Source: Klenkia sesuvii (GTDB taxonomy: Bacteria > Actinomycetota > Actinomycetes > Mycobacteriales > Geodermatophilaceae). Taken from it: DNA of 64,000 nucleotides. Position 1 is the stretch's first letter, and each line of letters opens with the position of its first letter. Under the pieces are notes generated by a model, which did no database searches, was not told the DNA's origin, and worked only from the letters and a program-made list of their open reading frames with translations. Positions 33,585 through 41,319 of the stretch are shown here, one piece after another. The stretch is from NCBI RefSeq assembly GCF_037083825.1, contig NZ_JBAPLU010000014.1, forward strand, positions 41,967 to 105,966, written 5' to 3'. The translations under genes and the position numbers were made by a program.

Positions 33585-35158
33585 GCCGCTGCGTCCCCTG
33601 CGGCCGAGGCACCCAGGTAGGCGCGCAGCACCTCGGGGTCGCGCTGCACCTGCGCCGGGGTGCCCTCGGCGATCTTCTTGCCGAAGTCCAACACCGTCAC
33701 CTGCTCGGCCAGCCCCATCACGAAGGGCATGTCGTGCTCGACCAGCACGATCGACAGGCCGAGGTCACGGCGGACCTGGCGGATGGTGTCGGCCATGTCC
33801 TGGCTCTCCCCGTGGGTCATGCCAGCCACCGGCTCATCCAGCAGCAGCAACGAAGGCCGGGCGGCCAGTGCCCGGCCCATCTCCACCCGCTTGCGGTCGC
33901 CGTAGGCCAGCGTGTGCACCGGGGTGCGCAGCAGGTGGGCGATGCCCAGCAGCTCGGCGATGCCGGCGACGGTCTCCCGGTGCGCGCGCTCCTCGCGGCG
34001 TGCGCCGGGGAGCTTGAGCGCACCGGGCAGCAGGCCGCGGTGCATCAACCGGTGCCGGCCGACGAGCAGGTTGTCCTCGACGGTGTCCTCCAGCGCCAGC
34101 GAGATGTTCTGGAAGGTGCGGGCCACGCCGAGTCCGGCGACCTTGTCCGAGCGCAGTGCGGTGAGCTCGGCGTCCCCGTAGTGCACGCTGCCCTCGGTGG
34201 CCCGGTAGGCCCCGCCCAGCACGTTGACCAGGGTGGACTTGCCCGCGCCGTTGGGGCCGATGAGGGCGTGCACGGTGCCCGGCTCGACGGTGAAGGACAC
34301 CTCCGACAGCGCGGTGATGCCGCCGAAGCGCACGGTCAGGCCCTCGACCCGCAGCTGCTGCGGGGGCTGCGCGGTGGCGATGGCCGGCTCACCGCGCACG
34401 GTCTCGGTCTCCACCACGGGGGCGGCCACCCCCAGGTAGCGCTCCCGGACCTCGTCGCTGGCCGACAGCTCGGCCGACGTCCCCGCGGCGGTGACCCGGC
34501 CGGTCTCCAGCACGTAGGCGGCGTCGGCCACCCGCAGGCCCATGACCGCGTTCTGCTCGATGAGCAGCACCGCCGTCCCCTGCTTGTTGATCTCGGTGAC
34601 GATCTCGCCGATCTGGTCCACCAGCAGCGGGGCCAGACCCAGGGAGGGCTCGTCGAGCAGGAGCAGCTGGGGGCTCACCATGAGCGCGCGGGCCATCGCC
34701 AGCATCTGCTGCTGCCCACCGGAGAGCAGGCCGCCGGGCTGGTCGCGCCGCTCGGCCAGGATCGGGAACAGGTCGAACACCCGGTCGCGGGCCTGCGCGC
34801 GTGCCCTGGCGTCCCGCACCGTGTAGCCACCGGCGCGCAGGTTCTCCGCGACGGTGAGGTCGCGGAAGATCCGCCGTCCCTCGGGCACCTGCACCAGGCC
34901 GCGGCGGACGACGTCGGCGGCGTCGGTGCCGGCGAGGTCCTGGCCGGCGAACCGGACGGCGCCACCGGTGACGGTGCCGCCGTAGGGCTGCAGGGAGCGG
35001 GAGACCGCCCGTAGCAGCGAGGTCTTGCCGGCGCCGTTGGAGCCCAGGACGGCGACCACCTGGCCGGGCTCGACGGTCAGCGAGACGTCCGAGAGCGCGG
35101 TGATCGTCCCGTCGTAGACGACGTCGAGGTGTTCGACGGACAGCAGCGGGGGCGGCAT
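33581..35158 (-). CDS. Fused LivF-LivG double ABC ATPase
   Basis: This 525-residue chain holds two complete ABC ATPases that are normally separate. The first (about 1-235) is LivF-like: Walker A GSNGAGKTSLL, signature LSGGQQQM, Walker B LLLDEPSLGL. After a 35-residue linker the second (about 270-520) is LivG-like: GPNGAGKSTLVN, NISLALEDTVEDNLL, a divergent signature LAYGDRKRVEM, and LLLDEPVAGM. ATG 35158 follows CGGAGG. It heads the transporter operon and is served by the promoter at 35202-35230. Fusion fixes one-to-one stoichiometry. Confidence 0.92.
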   Translation of the reverse strand: MPPPLLSVEHLDVVYDGTITALSDVSLTVEPGQVVAVLGSNGAGKTSLLRAVSRSLQPYGGTVTGGAVRFAGQDLAGTDAADVVRRGLVQVPEGRRIFRDLTVAENLRAGGYTVRDARARAQARDRVFDLFPILAERRDQPGGLLSGGQQQMLAMARALMVSPQLLLLDEPSLGLAPLLVDQIGEIVTEINKQGTAVLLIEQNAVMGLRVADAAYVLETGRVTAAGTSAELSASDEVRERYLGVAAPVVETETVRGEPAIATAQPPQQLRVEGLTVRFGGITALSEVSFTVEPGTVHALIGPNGAGKSTLVNVLGGAYRATEGSVHYGDAELTALRSDKVAGLGVARTFQNISLALEDTVEDNLLVGRHRLMHRGLLPGALKLPGARREERAHRETVAGIAELLGIAHLLRTPVHTLAYGDRKRVEMGRALAARPSLLLLDEPVAGMTHGESQDMADTIRQVRRDLGLSIVLVEHDMPFVMGLAEQVTVLDFGKKIAEGTPAQVQRDPEVLRAYLGASAAGDAAA

Positions 35159-35201
35159 CGCGTCCTCCGGGAGGGTGGGACCAGTGGTGCAGGTCACGAG
35201 G

Positions 35202-35230
35202 AAGCTAGAGACTTCGTATACGCCCGTCAA
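35202..35230 (-). promoter_or_regulatory. Promoter of the Liv transporter operon
   Basis: On the minus strand, TTGACG (35230-35225), a 17-bp spacer and TAGCTT (35207-35202) give a near-consensus promoter about 44 bp before the ATPase start. The -35 lies inside the inverted repeat at 35226-35252. Confidence 0.6.
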
Positions 35231-35252
35231 GAACATGTCCCACGTTCTTGAC
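35226..35252. promoter_or_regulatory. Operator GTCAAGAAC-N9-GTTCTTGAC, candidate PaaX site
   Basis: Perfect 9-bp arms (35226-35234 and 35244-35252) sit between the divergent Liv operon and the PaaX-family gene. The left arm covers the Liv -35. The right arm contains a plus-strand TTGACC that could be the -35 of the regulator. Binding by the adjacent regulator, and so autoregulation, is inference from position. Confidence 0.6.
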
Positions 35253-35294
35253 CGCGCCGCGATGTGCTCTGATTCCCGGGACGAGAGGGGACGG

Positions 35295-36119
35295 ATGGAC
35301 GCGGCCGACGCCGGCGCACCGGCGCACCGCCCGCAGGCGCTGCTGCTGAACTTCCTCGGCGCGCTGGTGCTCGACGCCGACCTGCCGCCGCTGCCGTCCT
35401 CGACGCTGCTGGACCTGCTGGCCGACCTCGGCGTGGGCGAGGCGGCCGCGCGGGCGACCCTGCAGCGGATGGTGGCCCGCGACCTGCTCAACCGCGGCCA
35501 GGTCGGCCGGACGGCGGAGTACACGCTGACTGCCCGCATGGAGACCGTGCTGCGCCGAGCCGATGCGCGGGTCAGCTCGCCCGACCCGTTCGCCCACCCC
35601 GACGGCGGGTGGACGCTGCTGAGCTACTCGGTGCCCGAGACCCGCCGCGACCTGCGGCACCGGGTGCGCACCCGGTTGACCTGGGCCGGCTTCGGCGGGG
35701 TCCGCGACGGGCTGTGGCTGGCGCCGGGCACCGTGGACGTCGCCGACGTGCTGGGTCCGCTCGGCGAGGCCGCCGGCCTGGCCGACGCCTTCACCGCGCA
35801 GCCGATGCCGGGCACCGACGTCACCGCGCTGGTGCACCGGGCGTGGGACGTGCCCGCCGTCCGGGCCGCGCACGAGTGGTTCGCCGCCACCTGGAGCCGG
35901 CCACCCCGGGTCGCGGGGTCCTCGGCCCAGCTCACGCTGCTGGGCGCGGACTGGCTGCACCTGCTGCAGGTCGACCCCGGGCTGCCCGCCGAGCACCTGG
36001 GTCCGGACTGGCCCGCCCAGGCCAGCACCGCGCTGTACCGGCGCACCTTCGACGCCCTGGCCCCGGCCGCCCGCGCCACCCTGGAGCGCTCGCTGCGCGC
36101 CACCGGCCGCGTCGCCTGA
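35295..36119 (+). CDS. PaaX-family transcriptional regulator
   Basis: The 274-residue regulator has an N-terminal PaaX winged helix (LLLNFLGALVLDAD, then AAARATLQRMVARDLLNRGQVGR), a central Cas2-like ferredoxin fold (WTLLSYSVPETRRDLRHRVRTRL, FGGVRDGLWLAPG) and the PaaX C-terminal domain. Characterised PaaX proteins sense phenylacetyl-CoA and repress aryl-CoA catabolic genes. Here it diverges from the Liv transporter/CoA-ligase operon, so an aryl-CoA effector made by that ligase is plausible. ATG 35295 follows GAGAGGGGA. Confidence 0.87.
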   Translation: MDAADAGAPAHRPQALLLNFLGALVLDADLPPLPSSTLLDLLADLGVGEAAARATLQRMVARDLLNRGQVGRTAEYTLTARMETVLRRADARVSSPDPFAHPDGGWTLLSYSVPETRRDLRHRVRTRLTWAGFGGVRDGLWLAPGTVDVADVLGPLGEAAGLADAFTAQPMPGTDVTALVHRAWDVPAVRAAHEWFAATWSRPPRVAGSSAQLTLLGADWLHLLQVDPGLPAEHLGPDWPAQASTALYRRTFDALAPAARATLERSLRATGRVA

Positions 36120-36120
36120 C

Positions 36121-36157
36121 CCCCCGCACCCCGGCGCAGCGGCCGGGCGTGGGGCGG
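36121..36157. terminator. GC-rich imperfect hairpin between converging regulators
   Basis: CCCCGCACCCCGGC and GCCGGGCGTGGGG form an imperfect stem in the 39-bp gap between the PaaX and MarR stops. There is no T-tract. A bidirectional hairpin-only terminator is likely. Confidence 0.4.
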
Positions 36158-36158
36158 G

Positions 36159-36587
36159 TCAGCCGGCGGCGGTCCAGATCCGGGTGAGGACGTCGCGCAG
36201 GCGGTCGCGCTCGGCCTCGGCGAGCAACCCCAGGGGGCCCTCGACCGCGGCGGTGGCGTCGCGCTCGGCGGCGACCCGCAGGGCGCGGCCGGCGTCGGTG
36301 GCCACCACCAGGCGGGTGCGCCGGTCCGCCTCGGATGGGCGCCGCTCCACCAGGGCCCGCCCGGCGAGCTCGTCGACCAGCAGCACGACCTGGGAGGGGT
36401 CCAGGCCCAGCACGTCGGCCAGGTCGCGCTGGGTCACCCCGTCGGGCGTCTCGCAGGCCAGGACCAGCACCGAGTACTGCCGGACCCGCAGCCCGTGGGT
36501 GGCGAGTGCGGCGTTGGTCGACCGGACGACGGCCCCGCTGGCCCGGGAGAGCAGGAACCCCAGGTCGTCGGTCAGCGGGTGAACCAT
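36159..36587 (-). CDS. MarR-family transcriptional regulator (CouR-like by context)
   Basis: The 142-residue MarR protein has helix H1 (DDLGFLLSRASGAVVR), a winged HTH (VTQRDLADVLGLDPSQVVLLVDELAGRALVERR) and the wing R-x-x-S-E-A-D-R-R-T-R. It is divergent from the four-enzyme operon that starts at 36664. In Rhodococcus the MarR protein CouR represses a similar hydroxycinnamate operon and is released by p-coumaroyl-CoA, so that role is inferred here. ATG 36587 is favoured: a TATCGT -10 (36619-36614) puts the TSS near 36607, leaving GGAGG correctly spaced for 36587 but not for ATG 36599. Confidence 0.85.
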   Translation of the reverse strand: MVHPLTDDLGFLLSRASGAVVRSTNAALATHGLRVRQYSVLVLACETPDGVTQRDLADVLGLDPSQVVLLVDELAGRALVERRPSEADRRTRLVVATDAGRALRVAAERDATAAVEGPLGLLAEAERDRLRDVLTRIWTAAG

Positions 36588-36601
36588 GAGCACCTCCATC
36601 G

Positions 36602-36631
36602 TTGACAACCTCCACGATACCGACCTACGGT
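36602..36631 (+). promoter_or_regulatory. Promoter of the SDR-amidohydrolase-ligase-hydratase operon
   Basis: TTGACA (36602-36607), an 18-bp spacer and TACGGT (36626-36631) lie 33 bp before the SDR start. GTTGACAAC at 36601-36609 is a near-palindrome over the -35 and faces the MarR start, so it is a candidate repressor site. Confidence 0.5.
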
Positions 36632-36663
36632 CCGGGCACCACCCCCTGTCACGAGGAGAACCC

Positions 36664-37569
36664 GTGGACCTGACCGGCAAGGTCGCCGTCGTCACCGGAT
36701 CGGGCCGAGGCCTCGGCCTGGCCTACGCCCAGGAGCTGGCCCGCCGCGGCGCCGCCGTCGTCGTCAACGACGTGGACGCCGACGTCGCCCAGGCCGCCGT
36801 CGACAGCATCGCGAGCGCCGGCGGGACCGCGGTCGCCGAGGTCGTCCCCGTCGGCACCAGCGAGGCCGCGCAGGCCCTGGTCGACCGGGCGGTGGGCGAG
36901 TTCGGACGGCTCGACGTGCTGGTCAACAACGCCGGCATCCTGCGCGACACCACGCTGTGGAAGATGACCGACGAGCAGTTCGACGCAGTCGTCACCACGC
37001 ACCTGCGCGGCACCTTCACCTGCACCCGGGCCGCCGCCGTGCGCATGCGCGAGCAGGGCGAGGGCGGGCGGATCATCTGCATCGGCTCCCCCACCGGCCA
37101 GGTCGGCAACTTCGGCCAGACCAACTACGCCGCCGCCAAGGCCGGCATCGTCGGCATGGTGCGCACCTGGGCGATGGAGCTGGCCCGCGCGCAGATCACC
37201 GTCAACGCCGTGGTCCCCGTCGCGGCCACCGCGATGACCGAGACCGTGCCCTTCCTCGAGCCCTACGTCACCGCCCTGAAGAACGGCGACCCGTTGCCGC
37301 CCTACGCCCGCAAGCAGCTGGGCTTCGGCTCGCCCCAGGACGTCGCCGGGCTGGTCGCCTTCCTGGCCTCCGACGAGGCCGCCGGCATCACCGGCCAGGC
37401 CATCGGCGTGGGCGGTGACCGGCTGGCGCTGTGGACCCACCCCACCGAGACCGTCGTCGAGTTCGCCGACGGCACCGGCTGGTCGGCCGAGGCCATCGCC
37501 GAGGTCTGGGGGCAGAAGTTCGAGGGCTCCAAGCAGACCGTCGGCCAGCAGTTCGAGCCGGAGAGCTGA
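36664..37569 (+). CDS. SDR 3-hydroxyacyl-CoA dehydrogenase-like enzyme
   Basis: The 301-residue short-chain dehydrogenase has TGSGRGLGLA (NAD loop), NNAGILRD, Ser in CIGSPTG, and the catalytic Tyr/Lys of TNYAAAKAG. The last 60 residues (ALWTHPTETVVEFADG, W-S-A-E-A-I-A-E-V-W) are an extension shared with the dehydrogenase part of bacterial multifunctional beta-oxidation enzymes. In this operon it would oxidise a 3-aryl-3-hydroxypropionyl-CoA to the beta-keto ester. GTG 36664 follows GAGGAGAA. Confidence 0.85.
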   Translation: MDLTGKVAVVTGSGRGLGLAYAQELARRGAAVVVNDVDADVAQAAVDSIASAGGTAVAEVVPVGTSEAAQALVDRAVGEFGRLDVLVNNAGILRDTTLWKMTDEQFDAVVTTHLRGTFTCTRAAAVRMREQGEGGRIICIGSPTGQVGNFGQTNYAAAKAGIVGMVRTWAMELARAQITVNAVVPVAATAMTETVPFLEPYVTALKNGDPLPPYARKQLGFGSPQDVAGLVAFLASDEAAGITGQAIGVGGDRLALWTHPTETVVEFADGTGWSAEAIAEVWGQKFEGSKQTVGQQFEPES

Positions 37570-37570
37570 C

Positions 37571-38446
37571 ATGGCGCTGCAGCTGGACCTCGACGCCCTG
37601 GTCGCCATCGACGTGCACACCCACGTGCACGCCGACACCCACGGCCACAAGGCCCTCGACGACGAGCTCAACGAGGCCGCCTCGAAGTACTTCAAGGGCG
37701 ACCCCTACGACCCCACGGTGCCCGACATCGCCGCCGACTACCGGGCCAAGAACATGGCCGCGGTCGTGTTCACCGTCGACATCGAGCACGCCACGGGGCA
37801 CCCGGCGCTGTCCAACGAGGAGATCGCCGACCTCGCCGCGCAGCACCCCGACGTGCTCATCCCCTTCGGGTCGGTCGACCCGGCGCGGGGTGCTGCCGGG
37901 GTCCAGCTCGCCCGCAAGCTGGTGACCGAGCACGACGTCCGCGGGTTCAAGTTCCACCCGTCGATCCAGGCCTTCGCGCCCAACGACCGCGCGGTCTACC
38001 CGCTGTACGAGGAGATCCAGTCCCTCGGTGTCCCGGCGCTGTTCCACACCGGGCAGACCGGCATCGGCGCCGGTCTGCCGGGCGGGCGCGGCATCAAGCT
38101 GCGCTACTCCGACCCGATGCTGCTCGACGACGTCGCGGCAGACTTCCCCGACCTGACGATCATCATGGCCCACCCCTCGGTGCCGTGGCAGGACCAGGCG
38201 ATCTCGGTGGCCACCCACAAGGCCAACGTCTACATCGACCTGTCGGGCTGGTCGCCGAAGTACTTCCCGCCGCAGCTGGTCAAGGCGGCCAACGGTCTGC
38301 TCAAGCGCAAGGTGCTGTTCGGCTCGGACTACCCCCTGCTGCGCCCCGAGCGCTGGATGGCCGACTTCGAGACCCTGGAGATCAAGCCCGAGGTCAAGCC
38401 GCTGATCTTCAAGGAGAACGCCATCCGGGCCCTGGGGCTGCGGTGA
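37571..38446 (+). CDS. Amidohydrolase-2 family hydrolase (CouO-like retro-Claisen enzyme)
   Basis: This 291-residue TIM-barrel protein of the amidohydrolase_2 family has the metal-binding IDVHTHVH near residue 15, FKFHPSIQAF near 125, LFHTG near 157, MAHPS near 200 and LFGSDYPL near 247. Rhodococcal CouO, from the same family, hydrolyses 4-hydroxyphenyl-beta-ketoacyl-CoA to an aromatic acid and acetyl-CoA. The surrounding ligase, hydratase and dehydrogenase genes are exactly the preceding steps. ATG 37571 starts 1 bp after the SDR stop. An ordinary aromatic-acid decarboxylase of the same family is the main alternative. Confidence 0.85.
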   Translation: MALQLDLDALVAIDVHTHVHADTHGHKALDDELNEAASKYFKGDPYDPTVPDIAADYRAKNMAAVVFTVDIEHATGHPALSNEEIADLAAQHPDVLIPFGSVDPARGAAGVQLARKLVTEHDVRGFKFHPSIQAFAPNDRAVYPLYEEIQSLGVPALFHTGQTGIGAGLPGGRGIKLRYSDPMLLDDVAADFPDLTIIMAHPSVPWQDQAISVATHKANVYIDLSGWSPKYFPPQLVKAANGLLKRKVLFGSDYPLLRPERWMADFETLEIKPEVKPLIFKENAIRALGLR

Positions 38447-39987
38447 GGAACCAGGGCTTGGGCGGCTGGCCCGAGCGCCGGCTGCGGATCTCCCCGCAGA
38501 AGCCGGCCCTGTGGTTCGAGGGGACGACGTCGACCTACGCCGACTTCGCCCACGACGTGCGGCGGGCCGCCGCCGCGCTGGCCGACCTCGGTGTGCAGAA
38601 GGGCGACCGGGTGGCCTGGTTCGGGGCCAACCACCCCACCGCGCTGCACACGCTCTACGCCTGCGGCCAGCTCGGCGCGGTCTGGGTGCCGGTCAACGCC
38701 CGGCTCTCGGCAGCCGAGGCGCAGTACGTGCTCGAGCACTCGGGCACCACCGTCGTCGTCCACGGTCGCGAGCACGCCGGGACGGCTGCGACCCTGCGCC
38801 CCGAGCTGCCCCAGGTGCGGGCGTGGGTCTCGGCCGAACCGGCCGAGGGCGCCGACGACTGGCAGGCCAGGGCCGCCGCGGCCGAGCCGGCCGCCCGCGA
38901 CGAGGTGGTCACGCACGACGACCCCTGCCTGATCATGTACACGTCCGGCACGACCGGACGGCCCAAGGGCGCTCTGCTCACCCACGGCAACATGACCTGG
39001 TCCTGCCTGAACCAGATCCTGGGCTTCGACTTCACCCCCGACGAGCGCACGATGGGCCTGGCCCCGCTGTTCCACATCGGCGGGCTCAACGGCACGCTCA
39101 ACCCCACGCTGCTGCGCGGGGGCTGTGTCGTCCTGGTCCGCGGGTTCGACCCGGCCGGCACGCTGCAGGTCATGGCCGAGCAGCGGGTGACGTCGTTCTT
39201 CGCCGTCGCCACGATGCTCGACGCGATGGCCAAGCAGCCGAGCTTTGCGACCCTGGACCTGTCGGCGCTGCGCACCATCGGCGCCGCCGGGGCCCCGCTC
39301 CCCCTGCCCGTGCTGCGCAGGTGGCTCGACCGCGGGGTCACCGTGCAGCAGGCCTACGGCATGACCGAGTCCGCGCCGGCCGGCACCGTGCTCGACAGCG
39401 CCGACGCCGTGGCCAAGGTCGGCTCGGCCGGCAAGCAGCAGTTCTTCGTCGACGTCCGGGTGGTCCGGCCCGACGGCACCGAGTGCGCGCCCGGCGAGGT
39501 CGGTGAGGTCGTGCTCTCGGGCGCGAACATCATGGCCGGCTACTGGGAGGCACCCGAGGCGACCGCCGAGGTGGTCCGGGACGGCTGGTACCACTCGGGG
39601 GACGCCGGCTCGGTCGACGAGGACGGCTACCTCTACATCCGGGACCGGTACAAGGACATGATCATCTCCGGCGGGGAGAACGTGTACCCGGCCGAGGTGG
39701 AGTCCGCCCTGCGCGAGCTGCCGCAGGTGGGCGAGGCCGCGGTCATCGGCATCCCGCACGAGCACTGGGGCGAGGTGGGCCTGGCGGTGCTGGTGCCGGC
39801 CACCGGGTTCGACCCGGGAACCGATCCCGACGGCGAGGGCGTGCGCGCCGCGCTGCGCGAACGGCTGGCGGGGTTCAAGGTGCCCAAGGAGGTGCGGTGG
39901 GTGGCCGAGCTGCCCAAGACCGCAACCGGCAAGATCCGCAAACCCGACCTACGGCACGCCTACGTGCCCACCGAGGAGGACGCATGA
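38443..39987 (+). CDS. Acyl/aryl-CoA ligase (feruloyl/p-coumaroyl-CoA ligase-like)
   Basis: The 514-residue AMP-forming ligase has the P-loop MYTSGTTGRPKGALLTH near residue 166, QQAYGMTESAP near 305, GWYHSGDAGSVDEDGY near 383, RYKDMIISGGENVYPAE near 403 and catalytic Lys in TATGKIRK near 500. GTG 38443 overlaps the amidohydrolase stop. It is the presumed first enzyme of the operon's pathway, making hydroxycinnamoyl-CoA (CouL-like). It differs clearly from the ligase at 28806, so the region carries two acyl-CoA ligases. Confidence 0.87.
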   Translation: MRNQGLGGWPERRLRISPQKPALWFEGTTSTYADFAHDVRRAAAALADLGVQKGDRVAWFGANHPTALHTLYACGQLGAVWVPVNARLSAAEAQYVLEHSGTTVVVHGREHAGTAATLRPELPQVRAWVSAEPAEGADDWQARAAAAEPAARDEVVTHDDPCLIMYTSGTTGRPKGALLTHGNMTWSCLNQILGFDFTPDERTMGLAPLFHIGGLNGTLNPTLLRGGCVVLVRGFDPAGTLQVMAEQRVTSFFAVATMLDAMAKQPSFATLDLSALRTIGAAGAPLPLPVLRRWLDRGVTVQQAYGMTESAPAGTVLDSADAVAKVGSAGKQQFFVDVRVVRPDGTECAPGEVGEVVLSGANIMAGYWEAPEATAEVVRDGWYHSGDAGSVDEDGYLYIRDRYKDMIISGGENVYPAEVESALRELPQVGEAAVIGIPHEHWGEVGLAVLVPATGFDPGTDPDGEGVRAALRERLAGFKVPKEVRWVAELPKTATGKIRKPDLRHAYVPTEEDA

Positions 39988-40451
39988 CCACCACCGCCAC
40001 GCTCGCCGAGCTGCCCGGCCTCAAGGGCACCGAGCTGGGCACCAGCGACTGGTACGAGATCACCCAGGAGGCGGTCAACACCTTCGCCGACGCCACGGAC
40101 GACCACCAGTGGATCCACGTCGACGTCGAGAGGGCCAAGGCCGAGAGCCCCTTCGGCGGGCCGATCGCGCACGGGTTCATGACGCTGTCGCTGGCCGTGC
40201 CGCTGGCCACTGCCACCTACACGATCAGCGACTCGGTGATGGGCGTGAACTACGGCCTGAACAAGGTGCGCTTCCCCGCGCCGGTGCCGGTGGGCTCGCG
40301 GGTGCGCGCCACCACCACCCTCAAGGACGTCGAGGAGGTGGCCGGCGGGGTGCAGAACACCATCACCGTGGTGATCGAGCGCGAGGGCGGAGACAAGCCG
40401 GTCTGCATCGCCGAGTGGGTCACGCGCGCCTACGGCAAGCCCGCCGGCTGA
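39984..40451 (+). CDS. MaoC-like hot-dog (R)-enoyl-CoA hydratase
   Basis: The 155-residue single hot-dog protein carries the hydratase motif ATDDHQWIHVDVERA...PFGGPIAHGFMTLSL; Asp and His of this motif activate water. ATG 39984 overlaps the ligase stop (ATGA). In the proposed pathway it adds water across the side-chain double bond of hydroxycinnamoyl-CoA. Length and sequence match stand-alone MaoC hydratases such as those of beta-oxidative deacetylation clusters. Confidence 0.88.
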   Translation: MTTTATLAELPGLKGTELGTSDWYEITQEAVNTFADATDDHQWIHVDVERAKAESPFGGPIAHGFMTLSLAVPLATATYTISDSVMGVNYGLNKVRFPAPVPVGSRVRATTTLKDVEEVAGGVQNTITVVIEREGGDKPVCIAEWVTRAYGKPAG

Positions 40452-40490
40452 CCTCGCCGATCCCACACCCCGCGCCCGCCCCCGCCTCCC

Positions 40491-40545
40491 GCCTCAGGCC
40501 CGCCTCGGGCCCGCCTCGGGCCCGCCTCGGGCCCGCCCCGGGCAG
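40491..40545. repeat. Five 11-bp tandem repeats (GCCTCGGGCCC)
   Basis: Copies begin at 40491, 40502, 40513, 40524 and 40535; three are identical and the end copies each differ by a few bases. The array directly abuts the 59-bp hairpin. Confidence 0.7.
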
Positions 40546-40604
40546 GCATGGGAGCCCTTGCACCCGCTGACGAGCGCCGTCACCGGGTGCAGGGGCTCCC
40601 ATGC
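40546..40604. terminator. 59-bp long hairpin behind the hydroxycinnamate-type operon
   Basis: Arms of 21 bp (GCATGGGAGCCC.TGCACCCG, one mismatch), a C/C mismatch, and a further TGACG/CGTCA stem enclose the loop AGCGC. It has no T-tract. It probably ends or stabilises the MaoC transcript; a repeat-element origin is possible. Confidence 0.55.
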
Positions 40605-40716
40605 GGGGTGGCCGGGGCGCGGCGGGTGCGGCCGGGGCGGCGGGCGGCGCGGCCTGGGCGCGGGCCGCGGAGGTGCGCGGTCCGGGGGCGCGCGGGGGGA
40701 TGGCAACCTCACCGCC

Positions 40717-41283
40717 ATGCGCATCGCCGTCTTCACCGGGTCGCAGCTCGGCCCGCCCCCGCACCAGCACGCCACCGCCGCGTTCGCCGAGTCCCTCGCC
40801 CGGGCCGGGGTGGGCATCGTCTACGGCGGTGGCCGCGCGGGGCTCATGGGCGTCCTCGCCGACGCGGCGCTGGCGGCCGGGGGCGAGGTCGTCGGGGTGA
40901 TCCCGCAGCACCTGGTCGACGACGAGCTGGCCCACCCCGGGCTCACCGACCTGCGCATCGTGCAGACCATGCACGAGCGCAAGGCCGCCATGGCCGCACT
41001 CGCCGACGCGTTCGTCGCCCTCCCCGGGGCGGCCGGCACCCTCGAGGAGCTCTTCGAGGCCTGGACCTGGGGGATGCTGGGCCTGCACGCCAAGCCCACC
41101 CTGCTGCTCGACATCGAGGACTTCTGGCAGCCGCTGGTGCTCCAGCTGCGCCGCATGGTCGACGACGGCTACCTCGACGGCCGCCGCCTCGACGCCCTCG
41201 GCGTGGTGCACACCGCCGACGCCGTCCTGGAGTTCGTCGCCGGCTACCGGCACCCCGAGCGCAAGTGGGCCCGCCGGTCCTGA
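40717..41283 (+). CDS. LOG-family protein (putative phosphoribohydrolase)
   Basis: The 188-residue Rossmann-like protein of the LOG (Lonely Guy) family has YGGGRAGLMGVLADAAL near residue 35 and LPGAAGTLEELFEAWTW near 105. LOG proteins release cytokinin bases from riboside 5'-monophosphates or hydrolyse AMP. The usual PGGxGTxxE motif reads PGAAGTLEE here, one Gly replaced by Ala, but the catalytic Glu and the Arg of MHERKAAM remain. ATG 40717 lacks a clear ribosome site. Confidence 0.87.
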   Translation: MRIAVFTGSQLGPPPHQHATAAFAESLARAGVGIVYGGGRAGLMGVLADAALAAGGEVVGVIPQHLVDDELAHPGLTDLRIVQTMHERKAAMAALADAFVALPGAAGTLEELFEAWTWGMLGLHAKPTLLLDIEDFWQPLVLQLRRMVDDGYLDGRRLDALGVVHTADAVLEFVAGYRHPERKWARRS

Positions 41284-41319
41284 AACCCGCCCGGAACACC
41301 GCCGTGCTGCACTGGGTCG

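Noticed and set aside
40491..40604. Short tandem repeats as a CRISPR array
   Set aside because: The 11-bp units are contiguous with no spacers and there are no cas genes.
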